Notes under the pieces: generated by a model | Told to the model about the DNA's origin: nothing | Databases searched by the model: none | Seen by the model: the letters and a program-made list of their open reading frames with translations, nothing else | NCBI GenBank assembly: GCA_030650395.1 | Contig: JAUSDY010000080.1 | Location: 1 to 48,611, forward strand | Source: Acidobacteriota bacterium | Lineage (GTDB): Bacteria > Acidobacteriota > Vicinamibacteria > Vicinamibacterales > UBA2999 | DNA length: 48,611 nucleotides | Direction: 5' to 3' | Part shown: positions 10,264 through 19,907 of the stretch, piece after piece | Layout: every line of letters begins with the position of its first letter | How positions within the stretch are numbered: the first letter of the stretch is position 1 | Position numbers and translations under genes: made by a program

Positions 10264-11442
10264 TTACGCCTCAGGCCCGCCGGGCAACAACGGTTCGAGA
10301 TCGAGTGTTTGCGCGCCGTTCTCGGTGCACACCGCATACTTCGTTTCCCCCGCCCGGTACATCGCCACCCCGGCATAGTTGCCGGACTTGTCGAGCACGA
10401 AGAAGCGGATGTTGAAGTTGGGGTTGCCGCTGTTGTTGAGGAGCCGCGCTTCGATGGTGTTGGCGCGAATGCGCTTGAGCGCTTCCATGCCGGCGTCTTT
10501 CGGCGCCATGCCCCGTCGCATCGACTCGACGATCAGGAACGACGACAGGTTATAGAGGTTGGCCTCGCCGCGCCCGGTCGAGCCCGCCGCGCCGACCTCG
10601 TTGTCGACATACAAACCGGCGCCGAGGATCGGCGAGTCGCCGGTGCGGCCCGGGATCTTCCACGCCAGGCCGCTGGTGGTGGTGACACCGCAGATGTCGC
10701 CGTTCGGGCCGATCGCGTCGCAGTTGATGGTGCCCCAGAAGCTGCCCTCGCGGATCAGCCCGTCGCGCACCATCGAGCGGCCGGCGGCGAGGCCGCGCGC
10801 CTCGAGTCCCGGATCCTTCTCGTGCTTCGGCTTCGGCTGGCGTTGCTTGCTGTTCGGATCGAGCCAGTGCTCGGGGTCGACGCGGCGCTTCCATTCGCGC
10901 CACAACCGGCGCGAGTTGTCGGTGTTGAGGTCGGCCTCAATCGTGAAGCCCATCGCGCGCGCGAACTGCTGCGCCCCGGCGCCGCTCAGCAGGTGGTGGT
11001 CGGTGTGATCCATCACCGCTCTTGCGACGAGCGACGGCGTCCGCACGCCCTCGATGCAGGCGACCGCGCCGGCGCGCTTCAGCGGCCCGTGCATGCACGA
11101 GGCGTCGAGCTGGATCACGCCGTCGGCGTTGGGCAGCGCGCCGTAGCCGATGCCGGTCTCGAGCGGATCCAACTCGGGAATGTTGACGCCGGCGATCAAC
11201 GCGTCGAGCACGTCCTTGCCTTCGGTGATCAGGCGGAACGCGCGCTGCACGGCGTTCTCGGCGCCGCCGTTCTTGAACTCGAATCCGGAATAATCGGAGA
11301 TCACCACCGGGCGCACGGTCCGCTTGACGAGGATCTGCGGCGACTGCGCCGGAGCGGGAGCGGACTGCGCGAGCGCCCCGATGGGCGACGCCGCTGCCAT
11401 TGACGCCGAAGCGGCCTTGACGAAATCGCGTCTGCTAATCAT
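10264..11442 (-). CDS. Tat-exported N4-(beta-N-acetylglucosaminyl)-L-asparaginase (Ntn hydrolase)
   Basis: 392 residues. The N-terminus [10 protein letters not shown] is a twin-arginine signal. The body matches glycosylasparaginases, which cleave the Asn-GlcNAc amide of glycoasparagines. The probable autocatalytic cleavage site and nucleophile is the Thr in [10 protein letters not shown], followed by [15 protein letters not shown] and [14 protein letters not shown], the substrate-binding blocks of this family. The precursor would split into alpha and beta chains outside the cytoplasm. The start codon directly abuts twelve heptamer repeats that supply AGAAGG five nt upstream. It converges on the VapC gene with 9 nt between. 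Confidence 0.9.
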   Translation of the reverse strand: MISRRDFVKAASASMAAASPIGALAQSAPAPAQSPQILVKRTVRPVVISDYSGFEFKNGGAENAVQRAFRLITEGKDVLDALIAGVNIPELDPLETGIGYGALPNADGVIQLDASCMHGPLKRAGAVACIEGVRTPSLVARAVMDHTDHHLLSGAGAQQFARAMGFTIEADLNTDNSRRLWREWKRRVDPEHWLDPNSKQRQPKPKHEKDPGLEARGLAAGRSMVRDGLIREGSFWGTINCDAIGPNGDICGVTTTSGLAWKIPGRTGDSPILGAGLYVDNEVGAAGSTGRGEANLYNLSSFLIVESMRRGMAPKDAGMEALKRIRANTIEARLLNNSGNPNFNIRFFVLDKSGNYAGVAMYRAGETKYAVCTENGAQTLDLEPLLPGGPEA

Positions 11443-11526
11443 TTCTGCCTTCTGCCTTCTGCCTTCTGCCTTCTGCCTTCTGCCTTCTGCCTTCTGCCTT
11501 CTGCCTTCTGCCTTCTGCCTTCTGCC
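11443..11526 (-). repeat. Twelve perfect TTCTGCC heptamers directly upstream of the asparaginase start
   Basis: Twelve uninterrupted 7-bp units (GGCAGAA on the minus strand) run to the base before the ATG at 11442. They fill almost all of the gap to the kinase stop at 11533. The last unit gives AGAAGG as an SD-like sequence 5 nt before the ATG. Perfect tandem identity suggests recent expansion and likely length variability. Confidence 0.95.
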
Positions 11527-11532
11527 TTGTGA

Positions 11533-14316
11533 TCACTTCACCGGCGCACGCGCGCGCAGCTCTTCGAACCAGTTGAGGACGATCTGGATGTCGCTGCCGG
11601 TGAGGGCGCTCGGCTGATCGGCGGAGATCAACCCCAGGAATCGTTTGCCGTCGCGGGCCGCGTCGTACGGTCGCTGTTGGGTGGGCGAGAGGACCGTGAA
11701 CGCTTTAGTGACTCCGGGCGCCGCGCCAAAAGCAAATCCGCGTGTCGTGGACACGCTGACGCCGGTCAGCGGCGGGCCGGGGCCCGGGTTGTAGAACAGC
11801 TCCTTGCCATCGGACGACCACATCTGATGATGGCCGGACTCGGCACTTCCCGAGACCTGCGATTTCGCGCCAGTCGCCGGGAATGGTTGCACGAACAGGC
11901 TCGACCCGCCCGTATTCGGCGGCCGTGCCGAGTAGGCCACCCACCGGCCGTCGGGTGAGAAGATCGCGCCGGTGGACAAGATCGACTCGACGCCACCGAA
12001 CGGCGCCAGCGTTCGCCCCTTGAGCGACAGGACCAGCAACGTCGTCTTGCCAGTCTCGACCCGATCGACCAGCAGCACCGCGCCGTCGGGCGACGACGAT
12101 TGCGCGACGTGCGCGACGCTCTTCTCGGGCCTGGTCAGCCGCTCCGCCGTGCCCGTGCCGTCGGCGGCTTGCCAGAACAGCGCCAGGTCGCCTTCGCGAT
12201 CCGACTGAAACACCACGCGCTGACTGTCTGCCGTCCACACCGGGTATCGATCCCGGCCGCCAAACGTCAGCCGGCGCGCCGATCCGCCACCCGATAGCTC
12301 GTAGAACCAGATGCTGACGTCGCGGCCGTCGTCCCGGCCAAACACAATGGCGCGTCCATCGGGCGACATGCGAGGCTCCGAGTAGGGCCCCTGCGGCACG
12401 TTCAACAACTCGGCAACGCCCGACCGGTCGAACAGCCCGATCTTCAGGTTCGTGGCGCCTGTCCCGGCCGCCGGGCCGGGAATGTACGCAAGGGTTCCCG
12501 TGTCGGAGACGCTGAACTGCGCCGTGCCACCGCCCACATTGCCACTGCCACGGCGAACACCCTCGACGACCGAGACCGCGCCGGTGACGGCCAGGCGCGA
12601 CACGTCGAAGGCACGGGCGAAGACGACTCCAGAGACTGCGTAGACGAGGTGGCCGCCTCCGCGCTCGCCGCGCTTCGGCGAGCCAAGGCCGCTCGGCACG
12701 TATCGGGCGTCGCTGGCACCCTCGACGAGAATGGTGCGCGTGCCGGTCTCGAGCGACTGCACCACCGTCTTGGCCTTCTCCCACTGCTCGCCGCTCCCAG
12801 CAGGGGCGAGCGTAAAGAGCACCGCGTTGGCGTCGGGAAGCATCTGCGGGCGGAACGCAATCTCCTGGTTCTCGAGCGGCACGATCACCTCCGGCTGCCC
12901 GCCGCTGGCCGGTACGCGCATCACCCCTTTCGTTGCCCCGAACAGCAGGCTGTCGCCGCTCCAGGAAATACCCCCCGGGCTCTCTGTGGCACAGACCGTC
13001 ACCGGCGCGCCCCCTGCGATCTCCACGGTCTTGATCTGTCCGGCTTGCCAGTAGGCGATCGAGCGGCCATCGGGCGAGAAGACGATGCTGCCGAGGAGGG
13101 CTCCACCCTGGGAGGTGGCCTTGACCGGGCTCGCGTCGTGCTCGGACAGCGAGCGCACATACACCTGGGAATTGGCGATGTAGGCGATCCGTCTGCCATC
13201 CGGCGACACTGCAATCGCCGGCCGCCCGAGATTAAACGTCTGATTGTCGCTCAGCGCGAGGGGAAAACGCGTAATCACAGCGGGCGTGATCGCGGGACGC
13301 ATGGTCCACAGCACGCCGGCGGTGATCGCGCTGGCGATCAATGCGGCGAGCGCCGCCGGCATCGCGCGTTGCCACATTGGACGCGGCGCCGACGCAGCAC
13401 TCGCCTGCGGTGCGGGTGTCGCGACAGCGCGCGGCTGTGCCGCGATGACCTCGAGCTCATGCCGCACGTCGCCGATCGCCTGCCAGCGCCGCCGCGGCTG
13501 TTTCTCGAGACAGCGGCGCACCAGATCGGTGAGCCGCGGCGACAGATCCTGCGGCAGTGCCGAAAGATCGGGCTCGCGCACCAGCACGGCAGCAAGAACG
13601 TCCGACACCGTCTCACCCGGAAACGGATGCCGGCCCGTCAGCATCTCGTAGAGCACGATGCCGAACGAAAAAATGTCGCTGCGGTGATCCGCCTGCGCGC
13701 CCCTCGCCTGCTCGGGCGCCATGTAGGCCGCGGTGCCAAGGATCACGCCTTGCGCCGTCGCCATCGCGCTCATTGTCGGGGAGTTGAGCACGCTCTCTTT
13801 GCCGGAGCCGCCGGCGGCTTCGCCCATCGCCTTGGCGAGCCCGAAGTCGAGGACCTTGACCTTGTCCTCCGGCGTGATCTTCACGTTGGCCGGCTTGAGG
13901 TCGCGATGGATGATGCCCTTTTCATGCGCCGCTTCGAGCGCCTCGGCAATCTGGCGCGCGATGTTCACGGCCTCGTCCAGCGTGAGCCGGCGCGCGATCC
14001 GCTCCGCGAGCGTCTCGCCCTCGACCAGCTCCATCACCAGGAAATGGACCGGCGCAGCCGAGCCGGCCGGCGTGGCCTGTTCGAGGCCGTGCAGCGTCGC
14101 AATGCCCGGATGATTCAGGGAGGCCAGCGTCCGCGCCTCGCGCTCGAACCTGGCGAGCCGATCGTGATCGCCCAGGAACACTTCGAGCACCAGCTTGAGG
14201 GCGACCTCGCGTCCCAGCTTGGTGTCCCGCGCACGGAACACTTCTCCCATCCCACCCGCGCCGAGCGGGGCGACGATTTCGTACTGGCCGAGCCGGGATC
14301 CGGGACCGATCGTCAT
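11533..14316 (-). CDS. Membrane Ser/Thr protein kinase with extracytoplasmic PD40 propeller
   Basis: 927 residues from ATG 14316; an open extension to 14400 is less likely because the GSRLGQYEI kinase start follows the later Met. The Hanks-type kinase domain is complete: glycine loop [12 protein letters not shown] lysine (about K41), HRDLKPAN (about D139), DFG (about D157) and an APE-like MAPEQARG. A transmembrane helix ([17 protein letters not shown]) follows near residue 320-340. The rest is a PD40/TolB-like beta-propeller with repeated SPDGR blocks. The architecture suggests sensing outside the membrane and phosphorylating inside. It is the only intact one of three kinases of this type here. 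It is divergent from the next gene across about 100 bp. Confidence 0.92.
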   Translation of the reverse strand: MTIGPGSRLGQYEIVAPLGAGGMGEVFRARDTKLGREVALKLVLEVFLGDHDRLARFEREARTLASLNHPGIATLHGLEQATPAGSAAPVHFLVMELVEGETLAERIARRLTLDEAVNIARQIAEALEAAHEKGIIHRDLKPANVKITPEDKVKVLDFGLAKAMGEAAGGSGKESVLNSPTMSAMATAQGVILGTAAYMAPEQARGAQADHRSDIFSFGIVLYEMLTGRHPFPGETVSDVLAAVLVREPDLSALPQDLSPRLTDLVRRCLEKQPRRRWQAIGDVRHELEVIAAQPRAVATPAPQASAASAPRPMWQRAMPAALAALIASAITAGVLWTMRPAITPAVITRFPLALSDNQTFNLGRPAIAVSPDGRRIAYIANSQVYVRSLSEHDASPVKATSQGGALLGSIVFSPDGRSIAYWQAGQIKTVEIAGGAPVTVCATESPGGISWSGDSLLFGATKGVMRVPASGGQPEVIVPLENQEIAFRPQMLPDANAVLFTLAPAGSGEQWEKAKTVVQSLETGTRTILVEGASDARYVPSGLGSPKRGERGGGHLVYAVSGVVFARAFDVSRLAVTGAVSVVEGVRRGSGNVGGGTAQFSVSDTGTLAYIPGPAAGTGATNLKIGLFDRSGVAELLNVPQGPYSEPRMSPDGRAIVFGRDDGRDVSIWFYELSGGGSARRLTFGGRDRYPVWTADSQRVVFQSDREGDLALFWQAADGTGTAERLTRPEKSVAHVAQSSSPDGAVLLVDRVETGKTTLLVLSLKGRTLAPFGGVESILSTGAIFSPDGRWVAYSARPPNTGGSSLFVQPFPATGAKSQVSGSAESGHHQMWSSDGKELFYNPGPGPPLTGVSVSTTRGFAFGAAPGVTKAFTVLSPTQQRPYDAARDGKRFLGLISADQPSALTGSDIQIVLNWFEELRARAPVK

Positions 14317-14416
14317 AGTTTTGCTTGGTGGGCGGGGTGAGTCTACCTCACAGAACTCATTGAAAACGACGCCAGAAGGTGTAGCCTTGTATATGGCCAA
14401 TTACCATGGGTGAGCG

Positions 14417-14806
14417 ATGAGCGACACGACCCTGTCGGGCATCGTTCCCGCAACAGCGCGCAAGGCCGCGCCGACCCTGCAAGGGTTCGCCGCGGCCGCG
14501 ATCGAGTCGGACGGCGTCTACCTGTCGTCGCTGGCTGCGATCGGGCAGCTCGAAGTACGGACGCGCAACTCTCTTTATAAACTAACGATGCTCGGTGACG
14601 GCCGTGTGCTGGTGCTCGGCGGCGCGTTCTTCCCGGTCTGGACCGAAGCGCACCTCGCCGGCAGCACGCTCGGCGGCAGCTTCCTCAAGGTCGGCTGGGT
14701 GGGATGCGGCTTCTGCATGGAGTTCCTCCACGACGGCCAGCGCATCGTCACGACCCGCGCGAGAGAAATCCGGAAGATCGAGAACGCTTCCGCAACCGTT
14801 AGCTAG
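14417..14806 (+). CDS. Conserved-looking hypothetical protein
   Basis: 129 residues, soluble, with no signal peptide. The stretch from SDGVYLSSL through RTRNSLYKL and GGAFFPVW to WVGCGFCMEF looks like a compact beta-rich domain; two Cys lie close together (GCGFC). I do not recognise the family. GGTGAG lies just upstream of the ATG. It sits between a divergent kinase gene and the next kinase, so it might be regulatory, but this is only positional. Confidence 0.7.
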   Translation: MSDTTLSGIVPATARKAAPTLQGFAAAAIESDGVYLSSLAAIGQLEVRTRNSLYKLTMLGDGRVLVLGGAFFPVWTEAHLAGSTLGGSFLKVGWVGCGFCMEFLHDGQRIVTTRAREIRKIENASATVS

Positions 14807-14821
14807 TTCCGCCGGACTCTG

Positions 14822-14827
14822 TATAAT
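14822..14827 (+). promoter_or_regulatory. Perfect -10 TATAAT 12 nt before the kinase start
   Basis: TATAAT lies 11 nt before the ATG at 14839, implying a transcript with about 5 nt of leader. A weak -35 (TTAGCT, 14799-14804) has 17-nt spacing. The same arrangement precedes the kinase pseudogene at 44240. Confidence 0.55.
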
Positions 14828-14838
14828 CCCGCCACCGC

Positions 14839-17593
14839 ATGGCGCTATCCCCCGGCTCGAGAATCGGTTCGTACGAAATCGTAAGCTCGCTTGGCGCCGG
14901 CGGCATGGGCGAGGTCTATCGTGCCCGCGATACGCGGCTCGATCTCGATGTCGCGATCAAGATCCTGCCTGAGGCCTTCGCGCTCGACCCCGAGCGCCTC
15001 GCCCGCTTCGAGCGCGAGGCGAAGACGCTCGCCTCGCTCAATCATCCGCACATCGCCGCGATCTACGGTATCGAGGACGGTCTCGCGCCGCGGGCCACAC
15101 GCGCGCGCTCGTGATGGAACTCGTCGAAGGCGAGGATCTGTCCCGACGGATCGCGCGCGGGCCGCTCCCGATGGATGAGGCGTTGCCGATTGCACGTCAG
15201 ATTGCGGAAGCCCTCGAGGCCGCTCATGAGCAGGGCGTCATTCATCGCGATCTCAAACCCGCCAATATCAAGGTGCGTCCCGATGGCACGGTGAAGGTGC
15301 TGGATTTCGGACTGGCCAAGGCGCTGGATAGGGCGGGTGGGGCGGGTCAGGCGGGTGGGGAACCCGCATTCAACTCGCCGACGATCACGTCGCCCGCGAT
15401 GATGACAGGCGTGGGCATGATTCTCGGCACGGCCGCCTATATGAGCCCCGAGCAGGCACGCGGCAAGCTGGTGGACCACCGCACCGACATCTGGGCCTTT
15501 GGCGTCGTCGTGTTCGAGCTGTTGACGGGCGACCGGCTCTTCAGCGCAGAGACGATGTCCGATACGCTCGCCTCGGTGCTGAAGACGGTCCCGAATTGGA
15601 GTGCGCTCCCCACCACCGTGCCGCCGGGTCTTCGACGGCTCCTCCACCGGTGCCTGGAGAAAGATCCGAAGCGTCGGCTGCAGGCGATCGGCGATGCGCG
15701 TGTCCAGATCGAGGATCTGCTGAGCGGCGCGCCTGACGAATTCGGCGGCGCCGCGATTGCGCGCCACCCGCCGCGTTGGCACCGCGCGTTGCCATGGGTC
15801 GTGGCCGGCGCGCTCGCGGCCGGATTGACGCTCGTGCTGGCGCTCTGGGTGCCGTGGCGAAACGTGCCGCCACCGGCGCCGCTGCGTTTGAGCGCGGAGT
15901 TGGGCGCGGACGCCCTGCTGGCAAGCTCGATTTTTGGGACCGCCATTACCCTCTCACCCGACGGCGCCGTCGTCACGTTCGTGGCGCAGAAAGGCGCGAG
16001 TGGAAGTCCCCAGCTCTACGTGCGACGACTCACCCAACTACAGGCCACGCCCTTGTCGGGGACCGACGACGCCGAAAGTCCGTTCTTTTCGCCGGACGGA
16101 CAGTGGATCGGATTCTTTGCCGGCGGCCAACTGAAGAAGATCTCGGTCACGGGAGGCGCCGCCGTCACGCTGGGCGACGCGCCGACCGGCCGCGGCGGCG
16201 CGTGGGGCGAGGACGGCACCATCGTGTTCACGCCCGATAGCGGGTCGGGCATGGGCTTGTTCCGGATGTCCTCGGCCGGAGGAACGCCCGCACCGGTGAC
16301 GTCGCTCGCCGAGGGCGAGGTCACCCAGCGTTGGCCCCAGGTGCTGCCGGGTGGCAAGGCGGTACTCTTCACGAGCAGCGGCACCATCGGCGTCTACAAC
16401 GACGCGAACCTCGTGGTGCAGGCGCTGCCAAGCGGCGCGCGGAAGGTCGTCCAGCGCGGGGGCTATCACGGCCGCTATCTGCCGAGCGGTCATCTGGTCT
16501 ACATCAACGACGGGACGCTCTTTGCCGCGCCATTCGATCTCGACCGTCTGGCGGTGACGGGTCAGCCCGTGCCCGCGCTCGACGGCGTGATGTCGAACGC
16601 GAGCACGGGAGGCGCGCCGTGTCGGCCAGCGGCACGCTGGTGTACCTGCCTGGGCAGAGCACCAGCGCCGGACTACCGATCCACTGGATGGATCACGAGG
16701 GGAAAACGACGCTGCTGCGCGCCACGCCCGAGACTTGGTTCAATCCACGTTTCGCTTCCGACGGCCGCCGGCTCGCCCTGCAATTCTTTGAGGGACAATC
16801 CGACATCTGGGTGTACGAGTGGGCGCGCGACACGCTCACTCGCCTGACGTTTGACACGGCCATCGTGAGGCCGGTGTGGACCCCCGATGGCCGCCGGATC
16901 GTGTTCGCATCACAGCGCGCGGATCCGACGCTGAACCTGTATTGGCAGCGGGCCGATGGGACAGGTGACGCGCAGCGCCTCACGGAGAGCAGGAACCATC
17001 AGCGTCCCGCCTCGTGGCATCCGAGCGGCAAGTTTCTGGCGTTCGATGAGCAGACCACGCAAACGAGCTGGGACTTGATGATCCTGCCGTTGGAGGGAGA
17101 CGACGCGTCTGGCTGGAAGCCCGGAAAGCCCAGCGTGTTCTTGAACACGCCCTTCGCCGAGAGCGAGCCGATGTTCTCGCCGGACGGGCGATGGCTCGCG
17201 TATCAGTCGAACGAATCAGGACGCAATGAAGTGTACGTGCGGCCGTTCTCGGGCCCGGGCGGGGTCGGCAAGTGGCAGATCTCGATCGGCGGCGGCTTTT
17301 CTCCGATGTGGTCGCGTACCAAACACGAGCTGTTCTATGGCACAACCAACGGACAAATCATGGTCGCAGCGTTCACGGTGGAGGCCGACTCGTTCCGCGC
17401 CGAGAAACCGCAGCCGTGGTCCGACGGGCGTTTCGTGGTACGTGGGCTAAACCGGATGTTCGACCTGCACCCAGACGGTGAGCGGTTCGCGCTCACCGCA
17501 CAGACGCAGGTGGGAGCGAAGCAGGACAAGGTCGTCTTCCTCTTCAACTTCTTCGACGAACTGCGCCGCATCGCGCCGGTGGCGAAACAATGA
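14839..17593 (+). pseudogene. PD40 Ser/Thr kinase interrupted by two frameshifts
   Basis: Three segments together make one kinase of the 11.5-14.3 kb type. Frame 1 from 14839 gives the glycine loop (GAGGMGEV), AIKIL lysine and NHPHIAAIYGIEDG. After a shift near 15080-15100 the next frame gives [31 protein letters not shown], a transmembrane helix (about nt 15785-15850) and the first propeller blades. A second shift near 16600-16620 leads into SASGTLVYLPG and the remaining blades to 17593. Each shift equals loss of one base (or gain of two). All catalytic motifs survive, so this could be recent decay, sequence error or, less likely, programmed shifting; I see no slippery heptamer at either site. 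Confidence 0.8.
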
Positions 17594-17611
17594 TGCTTGC
17601 AGTCTCGTGCA

Positions 17612-18448
<837 letters not shown>

Positions 18449-18458
18449 CGGACGCTCC

Positions 18459-18480
18459 GGACAAACCTAAAGGTTTGTCC
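18459..18480. repeat. Perfect hairpin with 10-nt arms in the DUF1501-SUMF1 gap
   Basis: Arms GGACAAACCT and AGGTTTGTCC are separated by AA. The hairpin occupies nearly half of the 49-nt gap between the two minus-strand genes, and its edge supplies part of the GGAG used by the SUMF1 gene. No T-run follows on the minus strand, so it looks like a dispersed palindromic element or an RNA-stabilising hairpin rather than a terminator. Confidence 0.75.
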
Positions 18481-18497
18481 CCACAACTAGCGCGCGC

Positions 18498-19895
18498 TCA
18501 CTCGAACAGCGGCGCGATCTCGTCGTCTACCATCATCGAGGCGCCGCCGAGGTTGACGCGATCGACGTAGACGTACTCGCGGCCCGACGGCGTGTTCTTC
18601 ACCGACTTGCGCCAGTCGATGCCGAGCGCGGAGTAGATCGAGGCGACCGTGTTGTCCATGAAGGGCTGCCGCTTGTAGGGCCAGCCCGCGTCGAGGCAGG
18701 TGCTGCCGTCCTTGTCGGTCTTGCCGATCACGCGGCCGCCGATCACGCCGCCGCCGGCGTAGAGGCCGGTGTAGGCGCCTTTGTAGTGATCGCGTCCGGC
18801 CACGGGATTCATGCCCGGTGTGCGGCCGAACTCGCTCTGCGCGACGATCAGCGTTTCGTCGAGCAGCGACTTGCCCGCCTCGTGACCGGCCGTCGCGGCC
18901 AGGTCGTCCATCAGGCTGACGAGCGCCTTATCGAGCCGCACGCCGGTGCGGTAATGGTTCCACTCGGCGCTGCGATCGAAGATGCCGGCGTGATGGTCCC
19001 AGCGATCGCCGTCGTAGACGTAGACGAACCGCGTGCCCGCGTCGGTCTTCAAAAGATTGCGCGCCAGGATGCAGCCGAGGCCGAACTCGTCGGTGCCGTA
19101 GCGCTGCTTCTCTTCTTCCGTGGCCTTGAACACGCCTGGCCACCGCGCGTCGGTGAGCAACCGATGCGCTTCGTCATAGAACGTCTGGTAATCCGACGAG
19201 CGCTGCCCGAGCGCCTTGCGCTGGCCCTCGTTGACCTTGGCCAGCGCCGACAGCAGCTTCCAGCGTTCCTCGAGCACCTGATTCACGCCCTCGACGTTGC
19301 CGCCGAACGCCTCGAACACGGTGCTGGGATCGAGATCCAGTCCGGTCGCCCACGTCGGCAGGAACCCGGCGCCGATCGAGCCGGCGCGCGCCTTCGTCAG
19401 GCTGGTGCTGATGTAAGTCGGGAAGCTGTCGCTCGGCCGGCGCTTCGACGCCAGCTCGTAGGCGATCACCGATCCGAACGCCGGAATCTCGCGGGCCACC
19501 GCGGGGTTCAGCGATCGGCCGGTCTGCGTGTGGTACTGGCCGTTGAAGTGGATCAGCTCGGGCGCCTGCAGCGACCGCACCAGCGCGACGCGATGCATCT
19601 GGGTCGACAGCTGCGGGAACAGCGTGCGGGAAATATAGAGATCCTTCGAGACCTCGGTGACGTCGAGGTCCTTCGGCGTCCAGTGCGTTTCCTTGAAGTC
19701 CCAGCAGTCCATCGGGCTGATGGCGCCGCCAAGCTCGATGAAGATGCAGTTGCGCGCGGTGCCGCGCGGGTTGGAGATGCCGTTGGCGCGGATGTCGAGC
19801 GGCCACACCAGGCCGTCAACGCAGGTGCCGGCCAGGGCCACGCCGCCCCACTGCAGCACGTCGCGCCGCGACGGAAGAAGGTCGTTGACGTTCAT
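18498..19895 (-). CDS. DUF1501 family protein with twin-arginine-like signal
   Basis: 465 residues. The N-terminus PSRRDVLQWGGVALAG is Tat-like. DUF1501 proteins have an alkaline-phosphatase/sulfatase-like fold; blocks seen here include NCIFIELGGAISPMDCWD, FNGQYHTQTGRS, RFVYVYDGDRWDHH and VAQSEFGRTPGMNP with GRDHYKGAY. They are nearly always encoded next to DUF1549/DUF1553 proteins, as here (12 nt downstream of one). The biochemical role of this pair is not established; membership in an envelope-associated system is a reasonable inference. Confidence 0.92.
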   Translation of the reverse strand: MNVNDLLPSRRDVLQWGGVALAGTCVDGLVWPLDIRANGISNPRGTARNCIFIELGGAISPMDCWDFKETHWTPKDLDVTEVSKDLYISRTLFPQLSTQMHRVALVRSLQAPELIHFNGQYHTQTGRSLNPAVAREIPAFGSVIAYELASKRRPSDSFPTYISTSLTKARAGSIGAGFLPTWATGLDLDPSTVFEAFGGNVEGVNQVLEERWKLLSALAKVNEGQRKALGQRSSDYQTFYDEAHRLLTDARWPGVFKATEEEKQRYGTDEFGLGCILARNLLKTDAGTRFVYVYDGDRWDHHAGIFDRSAEWNHYRTGVRLDKALVSLMDDLAATAGHEAGKSLLDETLIVAQSEFGRTPGMNPVAGRDHYKGAYTGLYAGGGVIGGRVIGKTDKDGSTCLDAGWPYKRQPFMDNTVASIYSALGIDWRKSVKNTPSGREYVYVDRVNLGGASMMVDDEIAPLFE

Positions 19896-19907
19896 TGGAT
19901 GGCAGCC

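Noticed and set aside
10309-11403. A 364-codon open frame on + across the asparaginase gene
   Set aside because: Mirror frame of a clear Ntn hydrolase; no RBS and no family.
11443-11526. CRISPR array
   Set aside because: Units are 7 bp with no spacers; it is a simple tandem repeat.
12649-14340. A 563-codon open frame on + across the intact kinase gene
   Set aside because: Antisense to a kinase with all motifs; composition is arginine/histidine-rich and shows no domain.
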